A stretch of 64,000 bases of DNA from Enhygromyxa salina. Its GTDB lineage: Bacteria > Myxococcota_A > Polyangia > Nannocystales > Nannocystaceae. Below, one piece after another: positions 58,271 to 64,000 of the stretch (the first letter of the stretch is position 1; every line of letters begins with the position of its first letter). The position numbers and the translations under genes were made by a program. The stretch lies in contig NZ_PVNL01000042.1 in the NCBI RefSeq assembly GCF_002994635.1, positions 124,001 to 188,000 of the forward strand, given 5' to 3'. The notes under the pieces were generated by a model. It saw nothing but the letters and a program-made list of their open reading frames with translations, did no database searches and was not told the DNA's origin.

Positions 58271-59083
58271 GTGAAGCCCGCGCTCGACGCGATCTCGGCC
58301 CTGGATCTGGGCGGCTTGAGCTTGCTCGGCAACCCCTGGCTCGACCTCGCGCTGCTGCTCGCGGCCGGGGTCGCGGCGGGGGTCATCAACGCGATGGCGG
58401 GGGGCGGATCGTTCCTGGCGATCCCGGTCCTGGTCGGGCTCGGACTGCCGGCCAGCACCGCCAACGGAACGCTGCGCGTGTCGATCCTCGCTCAGAACGC
58501 GATCTTGATCGGCACCTTCCGCCGCAGCGGGGTCCGTGCGCCGCGCTCGAGCCTGCGCCTGGCGCTGCCGATCATCGGGGGCGCGCTGCTGGGCGCGTGG
58601 TTGGCGACGCTGCTCGACGACCGGCTGTTTCGCCCGCTGGTCGGCGCGCTGCTGCTCGCGTGGGCGGTGATCTTGGTGGTCAAGCCGCAGCGGTTCTTGC
58701 ACCCGCCCGACGAGGAGCGCGAGCCGACCGCGCTGACGTACCTGCTCGCGCTCGCGGTCGGGCTGTACGGCGGGTTCTTGCAGGCCGGGGTCGGGTTCCC
58801 GCTGCTGGCTCTGCTCAGCGGACAGCTCGGCTATGACCTGGTCCGCGCCAACTCGGTCAAGGCCAGCCTGATCTTCGCGTCGACCTGCGTGGCGCTGCCC
58901 GTGTTCATGCTCGCCGGACAGGTCGCGTGGGCGCCCGCGATCGTGCTGGCAGCCGGCACGATGCTGGGCGCGTGGCTGGGCGCGCGCTGGCAGCTGGAGA
59001 AGGGCGCGTCGGTCGTGCGCTGGTTCGTGTTGATCATGGTCGCGATCGCTGGCGTGATGATGCTGTGGTCGGCGCTGGGCTGA
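58271..59083 (+). CDS. TauE/SafE-family membrane permease
   Basis: 270 residues from GTG 58271. Eight hydrophobic segments with the family's N-terminal AAGVAAGVINAMAGGGSFLAIP and the second-half GFLQAGVGFPLLALLSG. TauE/SafE proteins export sulfite, sulfonates or organic acids by an ion gradient; the substrate here cannot be told. The open frame extends upstream through the dispersed repeat, but similarity starts only after it, so the GTG is chosen. The ECF sigma gene follows 51 bp downstream in the same direction. Confidence 0.88.
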   Translation: MKPALDAISALDLGGLSLLGNPWLDLALLLAAGVAAGVINAMAGGGSFLAIPVLVGLGLPASTANGTLRVSILAQNAILIGTFRRSGVRAPRSSLRLALPIIGGALLGAWLATLLDDRLFRPLVGALLLAWAVILVVKPQRFLHPPDEEREPTALTYLLALAVGLYGGFLQAGVGFPLLALLSGQLGYDLVRANSVKASLIFASTCVALPVFMLAGQVAWAPAIVLAAGTMLGAWLGARWQLEKGASVVRWFVLIMVAIAGVMMLWSALG

Positions 59084-59134
59084 GCGCCCGACGAACCCTG
59101 CCCACGCGACGATCGAACCAGCTAAGCTGCCCGC

Positions 59135-59767
59135 GTGGAGCCGCGTCCCGATGCCGAACTGTTGCGTGCCTGGCAGGGCGGCGATCCGAGCGCGGGGCAA
59201 GAGCTGGTTCGACGCCACGCGCCACGGATCACCCGGTTCTTTCGCAACAAGGTCTCGGCCCCGGTCGAGGATCTCGTCCAGGACACCTTCTTGGCGCTGC
59301 TCGAGGGCCACCAGCGCATCGATCAGCCGGACAAGCTCCCGCACTACCTCTACGGGATCGCCCACAACGTGCTTCGAGCCTACATCCGGAGCTCGATCAA
59401 GGCGCGCCAGATCGACGAAGGGGCGAGCTCGATGGCGGCGCTCGATCCGGGACCCACGTCGATCATCGCGCGTCGCCGCGAGCATCGGCTGCTGCTTCAG
59501 GCCCTGCGTCGGATCCCGATCCAGCACCAGATCGCGCTCGAGCTGTACTACTGGGAGGGGCTCAACACGGTCGACATCGCCGCGATCCTGGGGCTCTCGG
59601 CCTCGGCCATGCGCAGCCGGATGGGCCGCGCGCGCGAGCTGCTCGAGCGCGAGCTCGAGCTGCTCGCCGAGTCGACCGCCGAGCTCGAGAGCACGGTCGG
59701 CGGGCTCGACAACTGGGTCGCGGGGATCCGCCAGCAGATGGCCACCGACGAGGCGCTTCCAAGCTGA
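59135..59767 (+). CDS. ECF-type RNA polymerase sigma factor
   Basis: 210 residues from GTG 59135. Sigma-70 region 2 is about residues 20-90 (APVEDLVQDTFLALLEGH, LPHYLYGIAHNVLRAYIR). Region 4 is about 120-175, with a helix-turn-helix (NTVDIAAILGLSASAMRSRMGRARELL). A C-terminal helical tail of about 35 residues could bind a regulator. No classical anti-sigma gene is adjacent: the next genes are a lipoprotein (convergent) and a Ser/Thr kinase. Such kinases sometimes control ECF factors in myxobacteria, but this is only a neighbourhood hint. Confidence 0.92.
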   Translation: MEPRPDAELLRAWQGGDPSAGQELVRRHAPRITRFFRNKVSAPVEDLVQDTFLALLEGHQRIDQPDKLPHYLYGIAHNVLRAYIRSSIKARQIDEGASSMAALDPGPTSIIARRREHRLLLQALRRIPIQHQIALELYYWEGLNTVDIAAILGLSASAMRSRMGRARELLERELELLAESTAELESTVGGLDNWVAGIRQQMATDEALPS

Positions 59768-59782
59768 TCGGCGTGAACGCGC

Positions 59783-60307
59783 TCAGTCCAGCTCGTCCTG
59801 GGGCGGCAGCGTCTCGGGGGTTGGGGGATCGCCCGTCGGGCAGTCCTTCTTGGGCTTGAGGATCACCGTCGGTTGACTCGAGCTCTGGCCGTCGCGGGTT
59901 GTCGCTCGCCGAAACCGAAACTCGTACACGGGCTCGAGCTGCTCGGGTCGAGGGACGACGAACGTGAGCTCGGCTCCCGACTTTTGCGACGGGAGCTCGA
60001 CCCCGTCGACGAACACCTGCATGCCCAGCACCTCGTCGTAGAGGCCGAAAAAGTGGAGCGCGACGTCGTCGTTGACCTCGAATCCGTACTCCATCTCGTG
60101 CACGACGACGGGGCCCTGATCGCTCAGGTGCTCGACCTCGCTCGAGGGGAAGTCGACGACGAAGTCGAGGTCGGACTCTCCACAAATCGGCTTGACGAGC
60201 ACCCCGGCTCGCGGGGCGTCGAATTCATCGTCGGCCGCGAGCTCACAGCCGCTCAGCGACATCGTCAGCAACGACAGGGACAGCATGGTTCGGCTGATGT
60301 GGTTCAT
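59783..60307 (-). CDS. Putative lipoprotein, unknown function
   Basis: 174 residues from ATG 60307, with a GAGGAG ribosome site about 6 nt upstream. The signal peptide and lipobox are LTMSLSGCELA. The mature part is beta-rich (LDFVVDFPSSEVEHL, MQVFVDGVELP, YEFRFRRATTRDG) and ends in a Pro/Thr-rich tail. It is divergent from the kinase gene by 66 bp and convergent with the ECF sigma gene by 15 bp. No family is recognised. Confidence 0.72.
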   Translation of the reverse strand: MNHISRTMLSLSLLTMSLSGCELAADDEFDAPRAGVLVKPICGESDLDFVVDFPSSEVEHLSDQGPVVVHEMEYGFEVNDDVALHFFGLYDEVLGMQVFVDGVELPSQKSGAELTFVVPRPEQLEPVYEFRFRRATTRDGQSSSQPTVILKPKKDCPTGDPPTPETLPPQDELD

Positions 60308-60373
60308 CTCGTCTCCTCGAAGGGTAGTGCTCGCCAGTCGCGGGACGTCCAAGTTCTGGCTAGAATCGTTGAC

Positions 60374-63100
60374 GTGACCGACGGTGCGCTCGATGTGGCC
60401 GAGCGCCTCCAGGCTCCGGTCGACGATCTCGAGCACGAGCGGATCCTCGCCGCCGTCAACCATAGGCTATTTGGTCAGGCACTCCTGCGGGTTGGGCCTT
60501 ACCGGGTCGTCCGCCTGCTCGGCGCTGGGGGCATGGGCGAGGTGTTCCTCGCCCGTGACGAGACGCTCGACCGAAGCGTCGCCGTCAAGGTGCTCAGCGC
60601 CGACTTTGGTGCGCAGGCGCAGGTGGTCGTGCTGCAGGCCGAGGGGCGGGCCCTGGCGCGCCTGTCCCATCCCAATGTGGTCCAGATCCACGAGTTCGGC
60701 GAGCACGCCGGCCGGGCCTATGTCGTGATGGAGTACGTCGCCGGGCCGACGCTGAAGCAGTGGCTCGACGCCGCGCCACGAACCCGGGCTGAGATCCTGG
60801 AGGTCTTTCGCAGCGCGGGTGCTGGCCTCGCCGCGGCTCATGCCGTCGGCGTCGTGCACCGCGACTTCAAGCCGGACAACGTGCTGATCGGGGAAGACGG
60901 ACGCGTCCGAGTCGTCGACTTCGGCCTGGCGATCGTCGATCGCAACGCCGCGGATCGGGCCGGGACGCCCCGCTATATGGCCCCCGAGCAACACGAGGGC
61001 TCGACCGTCGACGCGCGCAGCGATCAGTACTCGTTCTGCGCGGCCCTTCACGAGGTGCTGTGGGGTGAGCTCCCGCCCCGTGATCGACTCGCCGAGCATC
61101 GCGTGTCGGGCTCACGCTGGGTCTGGCGACGACTGCGGCGCGGCCTGGACCCCGATCCCGCGCGTCGCTGGCCCGATCTCGACAGCCTGCTCGACGCGCT
61201 CGACCCCCGGCCGCGGCGGCGTCGGCTCGCGCTCGCGGGAGTCGGCGCCGTGATCATCGCTACCGTTGGCGTGTGGTCGGTCGTGCCCGAGCCCGACACC
61301 TGCGAGGTGTCACCGCGAGCACTCGAGGCGACCTGGGGTCAGGATCCAGCTGACGCGCTTCGGCGCTCGTTCGCAGCCGTCGACGCCGAGCGGGGCCCGG
61401 GCGAGGCCGAGCAGCTGTGGCGTTCGCTCGAGGACTGGGGCCTCGCGTGGCGTCGGACTCGCGCGCAGCTGTGCCGAACCCAGCGCGCGGGCGGAGTCAG
61501 CGAGTTCGTGGTGCTTCGCCGCGAGGCCTGCCTCGAGGATCAGCGGCTGTGGGTCGCGGCCCTGACTGCAGAGCTCGAGCTGGCCGATCGACGGACCCTC
61601 GCGCAGGCGCGTGAGCTCGCCCGCGCTGTCCCTGGCCCGACCCGTTGCGTCGACGACGAGCTGCTCGTGACCAGCGTCGCGCGTCCGACCTCCGCCCAGG
61701 CGGACGAGGTCGACGCGATCCGCCAGGTCTTCCGGGAGGCCAAGGCCCGACGACTCACGGGCCATCCAGAGCCCAACTTCGCCGCCCTCGCGCCGATTCG
61801 CGCTCGGATCGAGGCCGTCGAGTATCGACCACTGCTCGCCGAGTACGAGGCCGAGCTCGCCTCCGCCGAGTTCATGGCCGGATCGCGTGAGCGCGGACGC
61901 GAGCTGCTCGAGAGCGCCTCACGCGAGGCCTACCGGGTCGGCGACGACCGGCTCGCCGCGAGCGCGTGGGCCGAGCTGAGCTGGCACGCGGTCAGCGAGT
62001 TCGATGATCCCAACGCGGCCCAGCGCTGGCTCGAGCGGGCCCAGGACGGATGGGCGCGAGTCGGCGAGGACGCGGACGCGCGCGTCGGGCTCGCGTTCGC
62101 GGCTGGTGCGATCGCGCTCGAGCGTGGCGACCACGATGAAGCCGAGCGTCAGCTCGAGGCGGCGATCGTGGCCCTCGACGAGGCGGGCGCCAACCAGGGT
62201 CGACGCCCGTTCGTGATCCAGCGCCAGGCATTGCTGGCGGAGGCGCGTGGCGAGCTCGCGCGGGCGCTGCGGCTGTACGAGCAAGCCCGCGAGGCGAGCG
62301 AGCACCACTTCGGTCCGACCCATCCGCGCACGAGCCTCGCCGGGATCAACTATGCGCTGGTCGCCTACAACGCGGGCGAGGTCGAGCTCGCTCGCCGCGA
62401 GCTCGACCTCGCCCTCGCGCGCTGGGACGCGGGTGGGACCCCGATCGATCGCAGGCTCGCCGACGCCCACCAGCTCGGCGCGGCCCTGGCTCAGCGAGCA
62501 GGCGAGCTCGAGCGGGCCGTCGCCGAGGCACGGCGCGCGGTCGAGCTGCTCGTCGAGGTCGCGCCGGATGCCAACGACGAGCTCGCCTACGCCAACTACA
62601 ACCTCGGCACGATCGCGTATCTGAGCGAGGACTACGAGACGGCCGTGCTGGGCTACGCGGAGGCGAGCGAGCGGTTCGCCGAAGCTGACGGCCAGGCGCT
62701 CTGGGCCCGCGTTTATCGAGCTCGCAGCTTGCTGCGCCTCGGCGAGTTCGACCTCGCCCGCGCGGGCTTGGTCTCGACGCTCGACGCGAGTGACGGCGAC
62801 GCCGTCGCGCTCGCTCGTTTGAGCCTGGTGGCGGTCGAGCTTGGCAGCGGACGGCTCGCGGCCGCCCGCGCCGCGCTCGCGGGGATCGAGCGGGACCGCG
62901 TCGACACGCTCGAGCTCGAGTTGCTCGAGGCCGTGCTCGCGCTTCGCAGCGACGCGTCAACGTCGGCGAGCGAGCCGATCCTGATCGCCTCGCTCGGCGA
63001 GGCGAGCGCGCAAGACCGCGCCGAACTCGAGCGCGTGTGTGTCAGCGTCGGCGTCAGCGCGCGCGAGCACGAGCTGCTCGGCCTCGAGGTTCCAGAGTAG
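60374..63100 (+). CDS. Membrane-anchored Ser/Thr protein kinase with C-terminal TPR region
   Basis: 908 residues from GTG 60374. The kinase domain is about 38-290: glycine loop GAGGMGEVFLA, VAVKVL, VVHRDFKPDNVLI, VVDFGLA and GTPRYMAPEQH, all catalytic residues present. A single membrane helix follows (LALAGVGAVIIATVGVWSVV, about 293-312). The rest, about 600 residues, is helical with TPR-like repeats (NAAQRWLERAQDGWARVGED, RALRLYEQAREASEHHFGP, DELAYANYNLGTIAYLSEDY). By topology the TPR part would be periplasmic. This kinase-TM-TPR layout is common in myxobacteria. Partners are unknown; the divergent lipoprotein or the nearby ECF sigma factor are candidates. Confidence 0.92.
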   Translation: MTDGALDVAERLQAPVDDLEHERILAAVNHRLFGQALLRVGPYRVVRLLGAGGMGEVFLARDETLDRSVAVKVLSADFGAQAQVVVLQAEGRALARLSHPNVVQIHEFGEHAGRAYVVMEYVAGPTLKQWLDAAPRTRAEILEVFRSAGAGLAAAHAVGVVHRDFKPDNVLIGEDGRVRVVDFGLAIVDRNAADRAGTPRYMAPEQHEGSTVDARSDQYSFCAALHEVLWGELPPRDRLAEHRVSGSRWVWRRLRRGLDPDPARRWPDLDSLLDALDPRPRRRRLALAGVGAVIIATVGVWSVVPEPDTCEVSPRALEATWGQDPADALRRSFAAVDAERGPGEAEQLWRSLEDWGLAWRRTRAQLCRTQRAGGVSEFVVLRREACLEDQRLWVAALTAELELADRRTLAQARELARAVPGPTRCVDDELLVTSVARPTSAQADEVDAIRQVFREAKARRLTGHPEPNFAALAPIRARIEAVEYRPLLAEYEAELASAEFMAGSRERGRELLESASREAYRVGDDRLAASAWAELSWHAVSEFDDPNAAQRWLERAQDGWARVGEDADARVGLAFAAGAIALERGDHDEAERQLEAAIVALDEAGANQGRRPFVIQRQALLAEARGELARALRLYEQAREASEHHFGPTHPRTSLAGINYALVAYNAGEVELARRELDLALARWDAGGTPIDRRLADAHQLGAALAQRAGELERAVAEARRAVELLVEVAPDANDELAYANYNLGTIAYLSEDYETAVLGYAEASERFAEADGQALWARVYRARSLLRLGEFDLARAGLVSTLDASDGDAVALARLSLVAVELGSGRLAAARAALAGIERDRVDTLELELLEAVLALRSDASTSASEPILIASLGEASAQDRAELERVCVSVGVSAREHELLGLEVPE

Positions 63101-63118
63101 CTCGTCGTTTGACCCGAC

Positions 63119-63619
63119 TCAGCCGCAGGCGCAGATCGTCCCGGCGTAGGTCCACCCGCCGCATGAGGTCGGCACCGACGGCGGACACGCCGAACACGTT
63201 CGGACGTACTTCCGCGCCAGCGTGCAGCAGTTGGTGCCCGTGCACGAGCCTCCGCCCCAGCCGCCGCAGCTGATGTTGGTCTCGACGAAGTAGTGCTCCT
63301 GCCACTGGCTGCAGCCAGCCGTGGGGAGCTGCGCTTCGCTGCTCATGACGGTGAGCTCGTCCGTGAGCCACTCGTTGCACGGCGCGGCGGCGTGCTCGGG
63401 GAGGGAGACCGCCGCGTCCGGGTCGATGCTGCACACGTACTCGGCCTCCGCAAAGTCCTGGGGTTGTTGCTCGACGCCGAGCTCGAGGGGTTCGTCGGCG
63501 TCGAGCAGCGCGTCGAGATCGGCGTCGTCGGAAAGTCCATCGCAGCCAGTGGCGAGGCCAAGCGTGAGGGCGAGGACGAGAACGAAGGGAGACAGGGACT
63601 GAATGAGGGTGCGTGTCAT
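63119..63619 (-). CDS. Cys-rich putative lipoprotein
   Basis: 166 residues. Signal peptide with lipobox LGLATGCDGLS, an acidic propeptide-like region (DADLDALLDADEPLELG), then a mature part with 12 cysteines in the last 90 residues (NISCGGWGGGSCTGTNCC, RTCSACPPSVPTSCGGW, TICACG). The Cys and Gly pattern suggests a small secreted disulfide-rich domain. It ends 18 bp from the convergent kinase gene. Function is unknown; a small toxin- or bacteriocin-like role is possible but unsupported. Confidence 0.75.
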   Translation of the reverse strand: MTRTLIQSLSPFVLVLALTLGLATGCDGLSDDADLDALLDADEPLELGVEQQPQDFAEAEYVCSIDPDAAVSLPEHAAAPCNEWLTDELTVMSSEAQLPTAGCSQWQEHYFVETNISCGGWGGGSCTGTNCCTLARKYVRTCSACPPSVPTSCGGWTYAGTICACG

Positions 63620-63704
63620 TGCTTGCTCCGGGCGCGGGGCCCAGAGCCGGAGTGCGAGCCGCCGCCGCGACGTCCACGCTATGTTCGAGAGCTAACACAC
63701 CCTC

Positions 63705-64000
63705 ATGGGTGAGAGCCCGACGGCAGCGGCGATCGAGCCTACACTCGCCCGCGTGTCACTGCCGTCCGAGCTCCTCACCGCGCTGCCCGCCTCGCTGCCA
63801 CCGTCGCGCGTTCGTGCGGCGTTCCGCAGCCCCGGCTCGCCCGGGTCGCTCGGCGGCGAGAGTTGGTTGCTCGAGCTCGACGACGGCCTGGCGATGCTGT
63901 GCCGTTCGTCGATCTTCGACTCGCTCGAGTGGCTCGCGCTCGCAGACGATGGCGCACCTGCGGTGCAGCTGAGCTCGAACGGGTTCACGTCGACGCTCGA
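63705..64000 (+). CDS. Hypothetical protein, 5' part only (runs off window)
   Basis: An open frame from ATG 63705 (or GTG 63753) to the window end encodes about 98 residues with protein-like character (SLPSELLTALPASLPPSRVRAA, SWLLELDDGLAMLCRSS, DSLEWLALADDG). It is divergent from the Cys-rich lipoprotein gene. The family cannot be judged from this part. Confidence 0.6.
   Translation, partial: MGESPTAAAIEPTLARVSLPSELLTALPASLPPSRVRAAFRSPGSPGSLGGESWLLELDDGLAMLCRSSIFDSLEWLALADDGAPAVQLSSNGFTSTL

Overview
The window is high-GC DNA whose gene content points to a myxobacterium (Myxococcota), most likely of the Nannocystineae. This is inferred from Asp-Gly-rich lipoproteins, a MYXO-CTERM-type C-terminus after DUF4215-like Cys-rich repeats, several multidomain Ser/Thr kinases, a NifA-like activator and an HMG-CoA synthase. 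Species cannot be named from sequence reading alone. I saw no tRNA, rRNA or CRISPR array.

Layout. 1-5.2 kb: the C-terminal cyclase half of a class II lanthipeptide synthetase (LanM), translationally coupled to a 970-aa collagen-like/coiled-coil protein, then a DksA/TraR zinc-finger protein and a small membrane protein. 5.2-6.7 kb: degraded DNA with an ISL3-type transposase remnant fused to a membrane-protein tail. 6.7-13.7 kb: a MATE transporter fused to a DUF5519-like domain, a CheB-CheR-PAS-histidine kinase-receiver hybrid, and a lipoprotein. 13.7-23.6 kb: an envelope operon (two DUF4349 lipoproteins, another lipoprotein, an OmpA-like coiled-coil protein). It is split by about 5 kb holding an IS91-family transposase (itself disrupted), beta-helix gene fragments and a Cys-rich lipoprotein. 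That cargo is flanked by direct repeats of about 1.07 kb, each carrying the complementary half of the broken operon. 23.6-33.2 kb: HMG-CoA synthase, a secreted HExxH metalloprotease and glutamate synthase large subunit. 33.2-37.5 kb: a NifA-like sigma54 activator divergent from gltB, with three matching 16-bp palindromes around the intergenic region; then an HPr-like protein lacking its phosphorylatable histidine, an 18-codon coupling ORF and a Kef-type K+/H+ antiporter.

37.5-42.2 kb holds the most distinctive candidate system. It is a three-gene operon with 8-nt overlaps: a cytoplasmic 5'-nucleotidase-like protein with C-terminal EF-hands, a LOG-family nucleotide hydrolase, and a urea transporter with three C-terminal EF-hands. 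I infer a calcium-responsive link between nucleotide breakdown and urea movement. 42.4-51 kb: small secreted proteins, lipoproteins, an M28 peptidase, thymidine kinase, a large membrane protein and ApaH. 51.4-64 kb: a Ser/Thr kinase-ATPase-TPR-GAF-STAS giant, an RCC1-repeat lipoprotein, a TauE/SafE permease, an ECF sigma factor, a second membrane-anchored kinase with a TPR region, two lipoproteins and the start of one more gene.

Three patterns recur. Overlapping start/stop codons couple genes in several operons. In-frame 9-bp tandem repeats occur inside at least five coding regions. Small duplications and rearrangements are common: the direct-repeat pair, a shared 270-bp divergent promoter region at 23.4 and 45.9 kb, and a dispersed palindromic element at 16.0 and 58.2 kb.
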